64,000 nucleotides of DNA from Stentor coeruleus (Eukaryota; Ciliophora; Heterotrichea; Heterotrichida; Stentoridae): positions 94,672-158,671 of the forward strand of contig MPUH01000024.1 of assembly GCA_001970955.1 (NCBI GenBank), given 5' to 3'. The notes under the pieces were generated by a model. The model searched no databases. It was given only the letters and a program-made list of their open reading frames with translations, and was not told the DNA's origin. Both the position numbers and the translations under genes were made by a program. Below are positions 53,573 to 63,654 of the stretch, piece by piece. Numbering within the stretch: position 1 is the first letter of the stretch; every line of letters starts with the position of its first letter.

Positions 53573-53877
53573 TTACAATTGCCATGATTATTGACAATAG
53601 AACGAATAGATAGATATGATGAAAGGCTAGCTAGAAACCAAGAAGCTGGCAAGAATAAAATAATTAGTTTTATCCTGAGATATTTCTATTACATTAAGAA
53701 GCTGAAGTTGTTGACTATAAAATATATGAGAAATGCTTAGCCAAAAATAAAAATAAGCCACAAAAATCAACTTATCTAAAAATTAAACTAAAATCTGATA
53801 TCCCATTATAAATTCAAAAGGCCCAAAAACTATCATAAATAAAAATTTATATGCTTTAATTATATGGTAGCTAATAA
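53573..53877. other. Spacer upstream of PhnW
   Basis: About 300 bp of AT-rich sequence, turning A/C-rich near 53750-53860. No gene is seen. Confidence 0.5.
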
Positions 53878-54996
53878 ATGCTCAAAACACTTAGTAGGCT
53901 AATCTCATATAAGCTTTACACCCCAGGCCCTCTAAGTACAACTTCAACAGTCAAAGATTCTATGAAAAACGATCTCTGCTTTAACAAATCTTTTAACAAA
54001 GACATCAACCATATCCGTAACCAGCTACTCAAAATATCCAATCTCCCCACCGAAGAATACACTTCCCTACTCCTCCCTGGTTCAGGAACATTTGGTGTTG
54101 AATCAACTCTAAGAACAGCCGTAAATCAACATCAAAAAATCCTCATCGCTGTAAATGGAGCATATGGCGAACGTATGGTAAAAATTTGTAAAATCCTCAA
54201 GATCCCAACTAAAGTTATAAATATCGATGAAAGAAAAATAATCAATATTAAAGATGTGCTTTATTACTTAGATACTGAAGTGACACATTTTGCTATGGTA
54301 CACTCTGAGACAACAACAGGGATATTAAACCCAATAGATGAAATTTCTAGTATACTTAAAAAGGCTAGACCTGATATTAAGATAATAGGAGATTGTGTTA
54401 GTTCATTTGGTGCTGTTGATACTGATTTTAGTAATCTTGATTTTATTGTCACATGCTCTAATAAACTTTTACAAGGAGTCCCAGGCCTTGCTTTGATAAT
54501 TGCTAAAAATACGACTTTGGATAGATGTGAGGGAAATGCTAAGTCTTCCGTACTTGATTTGTTTAAGATTTCTCGTACTTATAATCATTTTGTAGTCATT
54601 CCACCTTATCAGAGCATTTCAGCTTTGAAAAAAGCTATTGAGGAGTTTTGGAAAGAAGGAGGGGTTAAGGCTAGACAGGCGAGGTATCAGAAAAATCAAA
54701 GGGCTTTGGCAAATGGAATGAATGAGCTTGGTTTTAAACATTATATTGATGATGGAGATCAAGGATGGATTATAAGCACTTTTATTGAACCAAAACATTA
54801 TAATTATAGCTTTGAAAAACTTTATAAATTCCTGGCTGATAGGGGGATTATTATTTATCCTGGGAAATTAAGTAAATTACCAACTTTTCGGATTGGGACT
54901 ATTGGAGAACTTTATAAAGAAGATATGATAGAGTGTGTGAAATGTATTAAGGAAGCCTTTGAGTTTATGAGAATACCTTTACCTTTAAATGAGTAA
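53878..54996 (+). CDS. phnW: 2-aminoethylphosphonate:pyruvate transaminase
   Basis: 372 residues of a class V PLP aminotransferase that converts 2-aminoethylphosphonate plus pyruvate to phosphonoacetaldehyde plus alanine. Family stretches in order: YTPGPLSTTSTVKDSM at the start, LPGSGTFGVESTLRTAV, VNGAYGERMVKI, MVHSETTTGILNPIDEI, IGDCVSSFGAVD (Asp172 contacts the PLP ring nitrogen), SNKLLQGVPGLALI (Lys196, the Schiff-base lysine), KEGGVKARQARYQKNQRALANGM, and YPGKLSKLPTFRIGTIGE near the end. Alanine:glyoxylate aminotransferases are close relatives, but the SETTTGxLNPI and QGVPG blocks and overall match favour PhnW. Ciliates are rich in aminoethylphosphonate lipids, so a turnover enzyme makes sense. 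The short extra N-terminus is not a clear targeting peptide. The gene is convergent with the MORN gene. Confidence 0.93.
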   Translation: MLKTLSRLISYKLYTPGPLSTTSTVKDSMKNDLCFNKSFNKDINHIRNQLLKISNLPTEEYTSLLLPGSGTFGVESTLRTAVNQHQKILIAVNGAYGERMVKICKILKIPTKVINIDERKIINIKDVLYYLDTEVTHFAMVHSETTTGILNPIDEISSILKKARPDIKIIGDCVSSFGAVDTDFSNLDFIVTCSNKLLQGVPGLALIIAKNTTLDRCEGNAKSSVLDLFKISRTYNHFVVIPPYQSISALKKAIEEFWKEGGVKARQARYQKNQRALANGMNELGFKHYIDDGDQGWIISTFIEPKHYNYSFEKLYKFLADRGIIIYPGKLSKLPTFRIGTIGELYKEDMIECVKCIKEAFEFMRIPLPLNE

Positions 54997-55331
54997 AAGA
55001 ACAGTTTGGAAATTAATATGTTGATTGTGTAGGGTTAGGGTTTTTATGTTGAAGTTGTGTGTATTTTCGTCATTTTGTTAGGGTTTTGAATGTATTTTCT
55101 TATATGATTATTTTGTGTGGGGTTTTTTTAATAAAAATTGACAGTGATTTTAGTCCTTTCAGGCTGAAGTTGGTGTCAATATGATTATAACTTTTTTTAA
55201 ACTTTTAAAGCATTTTAGCTATAAAGTTATTATATCTAATCATTAGTATTTCATGAAAGCTGAAAAAATATAAACTCTTCTAATATAAAAAATTAACAAA
55301 ACCCTTAAACCCAGTTAATTTATTCCTTTAC
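54997..55331. other. Spacer between convergent genes
   Basis: 335 bp, G-rich on the left and C-rich on the right, matching the 3'-flank skew of both genes. Nothing else is seen. Confidence 0.55.
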
Positions 55332-55688
55332 TTAATCTAAAACCATTAATTTATTAACAATCTGATCATTCTCCCATTCCCCTTCATACTCAACCTTACC
55401 TTCAACATAAAAAGTCCCTTTCCCATATTTTTTATTACAACAAAACTCACCCAAGTGCATTCTTTTATGACTATAACAATAAAACCCAACCCCATCATAC
55501 ATATTATCCTTCATCTCTCCAATATACATTTGATTCCTACCAAAAATCATTTCTCCAAACCCATTAAATTTGCCATCCTTTATATCCCCTCTAATCCTAA
55601 TCCTATTAACATTAATAAACCCATTATATATAACCCCATTATCATTAGGTTTCCCATTGACAAATTCACTTTCATATGCATATTCCAT
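55332..55688 (-). CDS. MORN-repeat protein, probably the remaining 3' part of a longer gene
   Basis: 118 residues made of about five MORN-type units: VIYNGFI, RGDIKDGKFNGFGEMIF, YIGEMKDNMYDGVGFY, HLGEFCCNKKYGKGTFY and YEGEWENDQIVN. Such repeats fold as an extended beta-hairpin array and often bind membranes or the cytoskeleton. Directly upstream in the same frame lies another MORN unit (YIGEFRKGYR) ended by TAA at 55713-55715, and beyond it more MORN-like pieces in shifting frames. So this may be the intact end of a decayed gene and not a complete one. No 15-nt intron removes the stop. Confidence 0.6.
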   Translation of the reverse strand: MEYAYESEFVNGKPNDNGVIYNGFINVNRIRIRGDIKDGKFNGFGEMIFGRNQMYIGEMKDNMYDGVGFYCYSHKRMHLGEFCCNKKYGKGTFYVEGKVEYEGEWENDQIVNKLMVLD

Positions 55689-56140
55689 TTTCTTAATAAA
55701 TAAACCTATTCCTTATCTATACCCTTTTCTAAATTCCCCAATATAGATTTCATTATCATTTTCTTCATAGTCAATACAATTTTTTTCTGATTAAAAAGTT
55801 TTCCATTAAACAAAAGTTTTTTTCGATATATCATAGGAACGAAAATCTCGTTTAAAATCATCGTTATTATGATAAAACTTTTTATTTTCTTCTGATAAAT
55901 AAATTCCTTTTTAATATGGGAAAGCAAAATGTAGAAAAATCAGACCATCTGATTGAAGGTTTTTTAAGAAGTTTTGAGGGATTTTAAGTAGTCTTTGAGG
56001 TTTTCCATATGAAGATTCGATAAGATATGGGATTGATGATAAATATAATATCCCAAAGCCATGAATATTATCATTATTAGTTGGACCTATATATGATATA
56101 TTTTTATCATAATTTTTGACTGTGGGGGTTGAAATAAACA
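55689..56140 (-). pseudogene. Degenerate upstream MORN-repeat region
   Basis: Read on the minus strand, MORN-like segments appear in different frames: YIGPTNNDNIHGFGILYL near the 5' side, then KGIYLSEENKKFYHNNDDF, then DYEENDNEIYIGEFRKGYR followed by TAA and GIGLF. Frameshifts and stops separate them. The stretch lies immediately downstream of the K+ channel stop. Confidence 0.55.
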
Positions 56141-56182
56141 GTTTATTCCAGGTTGTCCAATTGAAGAAATACTCATATTTAA

Positions 56183-58114
56183 TTATAAGATTAAATCTTG
56201 TCTAGTTTCTTGATATGGTAAACGAGCACAGCTTGCTTTACGAATATTCACCTTAAGATTGACAATAAGTTCTTGAAATTCTTCAATTTTATCTTCAATA
56301 TCGATAGGACAGATTTCAATCTCTTTAAGGGATTTACCATTTCTCATAAGCATTTCCCAATCTCTTTTTAATTTCATCTTAGTCTGGAATCTGTTCCTAG
56401 ACCTAATCCCCAGTTTTTTGTTATTTTCTAAATCTTTGACATCAAGGTAGTTTTGTTGAAGTAACCTTTCTCGTTCGATTGCCACACCTTTCATTTCAAG
56501 CCAAATTGTTTCATAGTCTTTTTTTATATTTCTTAATAATTCTTTAGATAAAGCAAGAAGTTCAGTATGTTGTTTTGTTACAGCTTCATATTTTCTTGGG
56601 ATTTTAAGTAGAAGTTCGATATCACCGAAATAGTCTTTTTTCTTTATTGTGTAAATTATAAGACTGTCTATTGGGTGAAGATAATCGACTCGACCTTTGA
56701 TTATAAAATATAGTTCATTTGGATAATCCATATATGAATAGACGAATTGGTTTATATTGATAAAAACAGGAAATAGGTAGGGGATTATAGCTGAAATTAT
56801 TACTGTATCTTTATCGTTGAAGAAATTTATTTCTTTAGTCGCTCCATGATGCATTGCTGAAGCTACTTCGTAACGAAGAGCTTTGGGTAACTCAGCTAAA
56901 ATGTTGTATTTTTCAGCAAAAGAAAATCCGCTTATCGATGAAGAATGTCTTAAAGCACTTCTAAGCTTAAGGCGCATAGCTTTTGGCAAGCCAGCTTCAT
57001 TAGAAAACTCATCAATAATTGCTAGTTTATTTAATAAGACTTTATCACGAGTATCGATGCCTTGTAAAAAGCCTAAAAGTGAGCTTATAGTAAAGCCAAA
57101 AGAATGTGTACTAAATATCATCCAAATCATAGCAAAGACCATCTCTGAATTAGTTACAGCATATATATCCCCATAGCCAATTGTAGCAAAAGTTGTAAAA
57201 GCCCAATACAATCCAGAAATATACAAAGTCTCTATATCTGAATCTAAATATCCTCCTCTAAAAACCCAAGTATCTTGATTAAAATCTTCTAATCTTGCTA
57301 CAAAATACCACATACAAGCAGCAATATGCACACATATTATTATAGTCAAAAGTGTGGTTATTAATCTCATTATAGAATGCCTTATAGTTAAAATATCTTG
57401 TATTTTCATCATAATTCCATATCGATTAGATAATTTTAAGCATTTTAAAACTTTTGAGATTTTGAATAATTTGTATAAACGGGGTAGACGTGCAAGTTTA
57501 AAAAGGGGGTTTATTTTTGTGTCTTTTGAAGATTGGAATAGGTTAATAGAATCAAATGGTAAAAAAGCTATAATGTCAATAAGCATCCAGGATTTAGAGT
57601 AAGTGAATAGGATTTTACAGTGAGAAATTATTAAGGTTCCGCTTATGTCATAATAAGCTGTATTGCATTGAATGCAAAAATCGATGAAATATAAAACGGT
57701 GAATATATAATCTGTAATGTCGATTGGGGTTAATGAATCACTATTATAAAACGACATAAAAAAAGGCATGATTATTGCTGAATATATCATAGTAAATCCT
57801 ATAAAAGTATTCCAAACTCCGAGACACTTATTTTCTGGATTAATTATATGCCAAGGTATATCACTAGCGTTCATAGTTTTCATTTCAATATAATTTAATG
57901 TTGTCTTCAAATCAGTCTCTTTTTTCAACACAGGGTCTTCATTCTTATTAACAGCTGCAAATATTAGTTTATTCAAAACCAATCTAAATCTGAGCTTTAT
58001 CCTAACTCTTTCCCATACATGTTTATATTTATAAGTTCTCTCACCTGGGGTAAAAGTTTCATCAAACCAGTTATTTCCATATGGGATGATTTTGTAATCA
58101 TGCCTATCACTCAT
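56183..58114 (-). CDS. Voltage/cyclic-nucleotide-type K+ channel (EAG/HCN/CNG superfamily)
   Basis: 643 residues, uninterrupted. Six TM segments lie between residues of about 100 and 350. S4 is basic (LARLPRLYKLFKISKVLKCL, about 208-227). The pore helix and filter are WAFTTFATIGYGD, with TIGYG at 311-315, the K+-selective sequence. A C-linker with the family A'-F' helices follows (FSNEAGLPKAMRLKLRSALRH), then a cyclic-nucleotide-binding-like fold (ELYFIIKGRVDYL ... YFGDIELLLKIPRKYEAV). The phosphate-binding cassette is not canonical, so cyclic nucleotide binding is doubtful. The C-terminus is basic and helical. This is a typical ciliate K+ channel, likely plasma or ciliary membrane, shaping the membrane potential. 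No intron is detected. Confidence 0.95.
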   Translation of the reverse strand: MSDRHDYKIIPYGNNWFDETFTPGERTYKYKHVWERVRIKLRFRLVLNKLIFAAVNKNEDPVLKKETDLKTTLNYIEMKTMNASDIPWHIINPENKCLGVWNTFIGFTMIYSAIIMPFFMSFYNSDSLTPIDITDYIFTVLYFIDFCIQCNTAYYDISGTLIISHCKILFTYSKSWMLIDIIAFLPFDSINLFQSSKDTKINPLFKLARLPRLYKLFKISKVLKCLKLSNRYGIMMKIQDILTIRHSIMRLITTLLTIIICVHIAACMWYFVARLEDFNQDTWVFRGGYLDSDIETLYISGLYWAFTTFATIGYGDIYAVTNSEMVFAMIWMIFSTHSFGFTISSLLGFLQGIDTRDKVLLNKLAIIDEFSNEAGLPKAMRLKLRSALRHSSSISGFSFAEKYNILAELPKALRYEVASAMHHGATKEINFFNDKDTVIISAIIPYLFPVFININQFVYSYMDYPNELYFIIKGRVDYLHPIDSLIIYTIKKKDYFGDIELLLKIPRKYEAVTKQHTELLALSKELLRNIKKDYETIWLEMKGVAIERERLLQQNYLDVKDLENNKKLGIRSRNRFQTKMKLKRDWEMLMRNGKSLKEIEICPIDIEDKIEEFQELIVNLKVNIRKASCARLPYQETRQDLIL

Positions 58115-58854
58115 TAGTTCTAATTATTATTAGTGCAATAATTTTTTTTTATGTTAAAAAATTATTAAATTCATTTGGCTCGAAGAAAAAAATCGTTTGT
58201 AGAAGTTGTGAAAATATACTGTGTAATAAAATCTTAACATAGAATGCTTTGTATTAAAAAAATAAAATTTCTTATGGTATCGGATAATCAATATATTATT
58301 ATTTTAATATGAAATTACAATATATGATAGATTAATCGATTAAATATCTTCTGATATGGGTTTATGGTTTAATATTCAAATATAATAAAGATTTTGACTT
58401 TATGTTTATAATATATTTTAGACTTCTTCTGAATAAATCATAATTTAATTGGTTGATATGATAGGAGAATTCAATTAAAAATACATATAAAATAATATCG
58501 AAATTATTATTATGAGATGGTGTTAATGATTTCAGGTTATTTTTATCAAGAAAAGAAGTTTATGATAAAATCTATAAAAAATCTCAGAGTCCTATATATC
58601 TTCTTCTATACTTAAAAATCTAATCTGAGAGATTAAATTTTTTTATAGATAAATTACGGTTAAAATATCCAAATAAAAAAATCAGTTTCTTTAGCATCTT
58701 TTGGTTTTTTCCCATTTAGGAAATTGACAAATAAACTGGAATTGTGTGTATTTTTACATTTAAATATCTAAAAAAAAATAATACATACAAAACACATATA
58801 AAATCCTTCTTTTCATTATAAATTTTTTCCCCCAGCTATAAGGATAATATTTAT
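58115..58854. other. Intergenic spacer
   Basis: 740 bp of very AT-rich DNA between two minus-strand genes. No frame or RNA gene is supported. Confidence 0.6.
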
Positions 58855-59307
58855 TTAACTACGAAGTAGCCCTCGTTCAGCTAGTTTTTTCTGAATAAAT
58901 TCTTTTATCTCAAGATTATCTCCTTGAAGATAAGGTCGTTGAATAACTAATTCATATAAAGTTTCTCCATAAGTACTTGCTTTTGATAAATCCGCTCCAT
59001 GTTCAATAAGTATTTTCACACAATTAAGCTTTCCATGAAATGCAGCTAAATGTAAAGGAGTATATCCTGTAGTATCAACAGGGTCGATTTTCACATTATA
59101 ATTAGTTAAAATGTGATTTAAAACTTGATCACTATCACATAAAGAAGCCCAAAACAAAAGGTTCCAGTTTTTCTCTGCTTCAGGAGGATTAGCTAATGGG
59201 TCATCAATTTTCCCCCCTTGTTTTACATACAAATCTATACATTCCACAGCTTCAGAAACGTTATTACTAATGATGGCAGCTTTGATTTTGTCTTTGAGAT
59301 CAGACAT
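58855..59307 (-). CDS. Small ankyrin-repeat protein
   Basis: 150 residues. Two to three ankyrin repeats are visible: NWNLLFWASLCDSDQVLNHI, then the canonical TTGYTPLHLAAFHGKLNCVK with ILIEHGADLSKA, then STYGETLYELVIQRP. The N-terminal helix pair (LKDKIKAAIISNNVSEAVECIDLYV) caps the stack. It is a soluble protein-interaction module with no other domain, and the partner cannot be deduced. It is on the same strand as, and 190 nt from, the p24 gene downstream of that gene's stop. Confidence 0.9.
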   Translation of the reverse strand: MSDLKDKIKAAIISNNVSEAVECIDLYVKQGGKIDDPLANPPEAEKNWNLLFWASLCDSDQVLNHILTNYNVKIDPVDTTGYTPLHLAAFHGKLNCVKILIEHGADLSKASTYGETLYELVIQRPYLQGDNLEIKEFIQKKLAERGLLRS

Positions 59308-59499
59308 TTATACTTTTTTTTTATATAAAATATTATCATTTAGCTTTAAAAATCCACATATTATCATAATAAAAATCATCATCCTCAAAGTTTATTTTAC
59401 CATATCTAATCTAACTATTATATAAATAATCAACAATTTATTATATAAATCTTCAATTAAATCTATGATCTTTCTATTTACTTGAAAATTAACCCATAT

Positions 59500-60084
59500 C
59501 TAAATCATCTTTTTACTCTTTAAAAACCTCTTAAGATACATCATTTGCAATATCGCCAAAGATAAAAGCAAAACAATTGTAATAAAAGAATAAATAATAA
59601 CCCTGCTTTGTATCGTCTCATTTGTGTATGTCATTTCTGCATCTCTATCTTTTATAGTCTGTAATTCTTTTTGTATTTCTTTCATAGACTCAGCCATTTT
59701 CTCAACTCTTCTTTCTGATTCTTTAAGATCTTTTGCTAATGAAAGATTAGAATAGTCTTTTGCCGCAACTCCACTTGTTATAGAAAAATTCACAACAGAT
59801 GACATAGGTTGATTGTTTTGAATACATAAACTATGTGAACCTGCATTTGTTGATATAAGACTGAATTTATCTTCTTTGACTGGACCTTTTTGATGTAAAA
59901 TAGTCCCATCTTTGTCTATTAATGATATTGAAATTGTTGAATGGCTTTTCATATCACGCATATGCACTTCACAAACGAGTAAGGTATCAGCTGAAATATC
60001 TTCACCGAAACATAGTTTTTCATTTCGAGGGATGATAACTTCATATGCTGATGATAAGAGAAAAACAGCTAGTAAAAATTTCAT
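59500..60084 (-). CDS. p24/TMED cargo receptor (emp24/GOLD family)
   Basis: 194 residues. Signal peptide (MKFLLAVFLLSSA), GOLD domain (residues of about 15-105) with the paired cysteines (EKLCFGED and LVCEVHM) and a beta-sandwich ending in SLCIQNN, a membrane-proximal coiled coil (ESERRVEKMAESMKEIQKEL), one TM (IYSFITIVLLLSLAILQMMY) and a short cytosolic tail, YLKRFLKSKKMI. The tail ends in KKMI, a dilysine KKxx COPI-binding signal, preceded by the family's Phe. p24 proteins cycle between ER and Golgi and help load cargo such as GPI-anchored proteins. The COPI signal fits with the delta-COP fragment elsewhere in the window, though the two genes are not linked. Confidence 0.95.
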   Translation of the reverse strand: MKFLLAVFLLSSAYEVIIPRNEKLCFGEDISADTLLVCEVHMRDMKSHSTISISLIDKDGTILHQKGPVKEDKFSLISTNAGSHSLCIQNNQPMSSVVNFSITSGVAAKDYSNLSLAKDLKESERRVEKMAESMKEIQKELQTIKDRDAEMTYTNETIQSRVIIYSFITIVLLLSLAILQMMYLKRFLKSKKMI

Positions 60085-61018
60085 AGTGATTTTTATAAAT
60101 GTTGGAAAATGTGGATTGGGTTGAAATAATGGAAGTTTGTAAAGTTGTTTGGATTAGGGATATGATGAGGATAATTTAGTTTTTAGAGAATTTATGATAG
60201 GTTTGAAAGATTATTTTTGGATTTGGGATATGATTTTTTTTGCTGTATTGAGTTTTATGAATTAAGTTAGGTTTGGAAAATGTATGGGTGTGAGGAGTTT
60301 TGCTAAAAGATCAGCTAATAATTTGATTGTAAGATTGGTTTGGATGTTGTATTATTTTTATTATTTAGAATTGATAGCTAAGTTTTTATGATAGTTTTTT
60401 ATTATTAACAATAAATATCTCTTATAATTTTTTCTGCATTTCGTTAATTCACTATTTTCTTAAACCGACCAGTTAGATGTTTAAACTTTTCCTAAACCCT
60501 AATTCCTCTTTCCTTTCTTTGTTTTTCAAGCCTCATCTAAATTTTAACATAATTATTTGCCATACAAATCTTCTACACAAATCTATTTTCCTTATATCCA
60601 ATATTTAAATCATTTAAACTATATCCCACTTTATTTTTCACATTCTGCCTACCTAAATTAAAATTTTAAAAATTTCTCCTTTATTATAATTTTCATTACA
60701 AAACAATTAACTATTCTAAAATCAACACCTTATATTAAACAACCCAAAAATCAAACCATAATTAAAAAAACACAAAAATCTAACCATAATCAATAAAACT
60801 CATATAAAAATATTTATCCTCATCACAACAATAACCTTCAACATCAAAACACTAAAACATATTTTATCATCCTTTTTCCACATCATAACTTCAATAAAAA
60901 ATCAATAATCATAATAAATACCTAGATTCAATCTATAAATATTTCAATACTCCCAAGTAGATCTTCAGTAAAGTGACCATTTGAAAAAAAATTCATTTGA
61001 AAATCGTAAGAAATATAA
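60085..61018. other. Divergent promoter region
   Basis: 930 bp between starts facing apart. About 60085-60400 is G/T-rich and about 60420-61000 A/C/T-rich on the plus strand, with the switch roughly one third of the way along. No gene is seen. Confidence 0.6.
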
Positions 61019-61837
61019 ATGGAACGTATGAGCAAAAATGATAAAGGCTTTCTAGATATGCCTAGTATATCTACCCCTCGACCTCATCGACTATGTGTTA
61101 ACACCCAAGTATCTCCTTTTTCTCAATCCTTATTAAGCTTATCTCCTATTACTGGACGGCTTAATTCACCAGCAAATATCTTTCAACAGTATTCTTTATA
61201 TAGTAATAGTCCAGATATTCCATGGACTTCATTAAATCTGATCTCACCTCTTGGCCAAGAAACATTCAAACCATCTCGAAGGGTTATTCAGAAAATTGAT
61301 TTCACTTGTTTTAATGAAGGGATTGGCAAAATAAAAGCTAACTCATTACCAGTTGAAATAAAAGTCTTTCAAGATGATACTTTCGAACATAGCACTTTAC
61401 TTACTAGTTTAAGTAAGTCTAAACCTGTTAAAAGACTTCGAGCTAAAGATTCTGGGACAAAAATATCATGTACTTGTCCTAAAAGTAAGTGTTTGAAATT
61501 ATATTGTGAGTGTTTTTCCCGCGGAAACTACTGTGAAGATTGTAATTGTGTTAATTGCCATAATACTTTAGAATTTGAGAATGTTCGTAGAGAAGCTATG
61601 TCTAGTTTATTAGAAAGAAATCCTAATGCTTTTCATCCAAAAATTAGCACAGTTTTTGGAGATGGGGTAACTCAAGCTGTTCATTCTAAAGGATGTCATT
61701 GTACAAAATCAGCTTGTTTGAAGAATTATTGTGAATGCTTTCAAAGTGGAGCTGTGTGTTCGGATATGTGTCAATGTACGGGTTGCAAAAATATAGAGAC
61801 TAGCAAAAAACTTAAAAAAGTTCCTAGGGCAAAGTAA
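61019..61837 (+). CDS. LIN54/tesmin-type CXC (CRC) DNA-binding protein
   Basis: 272 residues. Residues of about 148-190 and 222-262 are two CXC motifs: KISCTCPKSKCLKLYCECF with CEDCNCVNCHN, and KGCHCTKSACLKNYCECF with CSDMCQCTGCKN. They are joined by the conserved linker containing RNPNAFHPKI. Together they form the CRC domain that binds zinc through its cysteines and reads the CHR element (TTYGAA) in LIN54. The Tyr in LKLYCECF and LKNYCECF is the residue that contacts DNA in that family. The N-terminal half is Ser/Pro-rich and probably disordered. LIN54-type proteins belong to the DREAM/MuvB cell-cycle complex, so a cell-cycle gene regulator is likely. No intron. Confidence 0.95.
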   Translation: MERMSKNDKGFLDMPSISTPRPHRLCVNTQVSPFSQSLLSLSPITGRLNSPANIFQQYSLYSNSPDIPWTSLNLISPLGQETFKPSRRVIQKIDFTCFNEGIGKIKANSLPVEIKVFQDDTFEHSTLLTSLSKSKPVKRLRAKDSGTKISCTCPKSKCLKLYCECFSRGNYCEDCNCVNCHNTLEFENVRREAMSSLLERNPNAFHPKISTVFGDGVTQAVHSKGCHCTKSACLKNYCECFQSGAVCSDMCQCTGCKNIETSKKLKKVPRAK

Positions 61838-63297
61838 TATTTGAATATAAATTAGCGTTTATTTCTATAATTTGATTGGAAATGCTGGGTTGAGGATAAT
61901 TGGAATTTTTTATTGGAAAAGTTGCTGATTTGGATTTTTGTGTTTGGCTTTTGTAGGATTTTGAGGATTTAGATTTAGAAGGAGAGGATTTTAGATGAGG
62001 ATTGTGAGGCTTTTGGTTTGGGGTAAAAAAATGTTTTTTTTTGTAGGAGAGGTGATAGTGAAATTTTGAGATTACTTGATGAGGTTTAGAAAGTGTTTTT
62101 ATTTGGGTTTGATTGAGTTGAGAAGGTTTTGGGTTTTAAGGTTAGATTGTGGTTATTAGATGTTTATATGTTTTTATGGTTATTAGAAGAAATTTAGTTA
62201 TTAAGGATTTTATGCGATTTATTGAATGTATGAGGATATAGTGTAGTGTAAGATTTTTAAGATTTTACTATTAGGATTTAACCTTTAGATTCATATAAAA
62301 TTCGGTTAGTGATTATATAGTAAATATAAAAATCTTATCACTACACTATAAAATATATTTATAAGTATTATATTTAGAACCACAATGACAAAAGTATTAA
62401 TCGTTACAGTTAAATTTTGTTATTATAAACTCAGTAAATTTATTATTCAAATAATTACAGTCAAGAGTAGAATTATATTTGATTTCTGAAAGATATATGC
62501 TAGTTTTATATGAAAATAAGAAATTGCTATTCCAAGCTCCAAAGCTAATTTCACAGTATCAATTTATACAAAGAAAATATAGTATGCGTTATTTGAATAG
62601 ATTATTTATGTGTTACTTGTAAATTTTTAGTTTTTTAGATTGTATTGATATTTAGAACAAGCTTTTTGTGACCTTATGAGAAGGTATAAAACTAGAAGAA
62701 TTATTTTGAATTTCATATTTTATTGAAAGGATATTTAGAATATAAGGAAAGTTTTATACATAAAGAAATGTGTTATGTTATTAATAAGAAAGGCTATTTT
62801 ATTGAGTATTTTTTTTGAAGGTGAGACTATGAGATTATATGATGAAAAAAGTTATGGGATTTTTAGTGAAATTGGTAGAAAAGATAATTTGAAGAATATT
62901 AAAGTTTTTTTTAACTACTTTACTGGTAAGGATTAGAGTGAATTTTTTATAGTTTATTATATGATAAAATGAATTTATATTTTTTGTTATATTAGATATA
63001 CTATATATTGCTGAATTAGGTAGGATTTTAGTAGCTTTAGTTTGTATTTTCATTCAGTTATAATAACTAGAAAATCGAAGTAGATTGAAAGTTGCTATAG
63101 AAGTTAATATTATTTAATCCTAAAAACCATAATCATCCACAACCTAATCCACACAATAAACCCAACATAATAATTTTTTAATACTCAAAAAGTCATCAAA
63201 AAAAGTAAATTCTCCATACACCTCATTACTTACTTTCACTAATTTCTAACATCAAAAATAATTGATTTTTAATATTTTTCTACCAACTTAGTCTAAT
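61838..63297. other. Spacer between convergent genes
   Basis: 1.46 kb, the longest gene-free stretch here. About 61850-62160 is strongly G-rich and C-poor; about 63110-63297 is C-rich and G-poor. The middle is plain AT-rich. A minus-strand frame at 62835-63053 is low-complexity and not supported. No RNA gene is recognised. Confidence 0.55.
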
Positions 63298-63654
63298 TTA
63301 TTCAGAAGTATTAGTTTTATTAGAAAAAGGTTCATCAACAGCCAATAAAGCCTTGCATTTAGGACAATGGTGGCGTATTTCTCTAAACTTTTTATTGCAA
63401 AGAGGAATACAACAAAGGCAACAACATCCAGCAAAAACAGCTAAAATAACTGCAGTAACTTTAGCTGTTTTACCTAAATGATAAGAATAATTAGTCCAAA
63501 CTTTTTTTTTGCATTTTTCACAGTCTATGTTCTTAGGAGTATTTTTCATGATTTCTCTTTGGACTTCTAAAGATGTTTTTTTCTTTGAATGATGCTTGGT
63601 CTTTCCATTTTCCTCTTCAATTTTTATGTTGTTTAGGCCTTCACTTTCTTCCAT
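63298..63654 (-). CDS. LITAF-like zinc-ribbon membrane protein
   Basis: 118 residues. The LITAF (PIG7/SIMPLE) domain has its two halves of the zinc site, CEKCKKKVWTNYSYHLG at about residues 45-61 and HHCPKCKALL at about 95-104. They flank a hydrophobic in-plane helix (AVILAVFAGCCCLCCIPLC). The N-terminus is charged and lacks clear PPxY or PTAP motifs. LITAF proteins insert as a monotopic membrane domain in late endosomes or lysosomes and act in trafficking or degradation. Cys-rich hydrophobic segments are normal in this family. Upstream DNA is G-rich on the plus strand, as for other minus-strand genes here. Confidence 0.93.
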   Translation of the reverse strand: MEESEGLNNIKIEEENGKTKHHSKKKTSLEVQREIMKNTPKNIDCEKCKKKVWTNYSYHLGKTAKVTAVILAVFAGCCCLCCIPLCNKKFREIRHHCPKCKALLAVDEPFSNKTNTSE

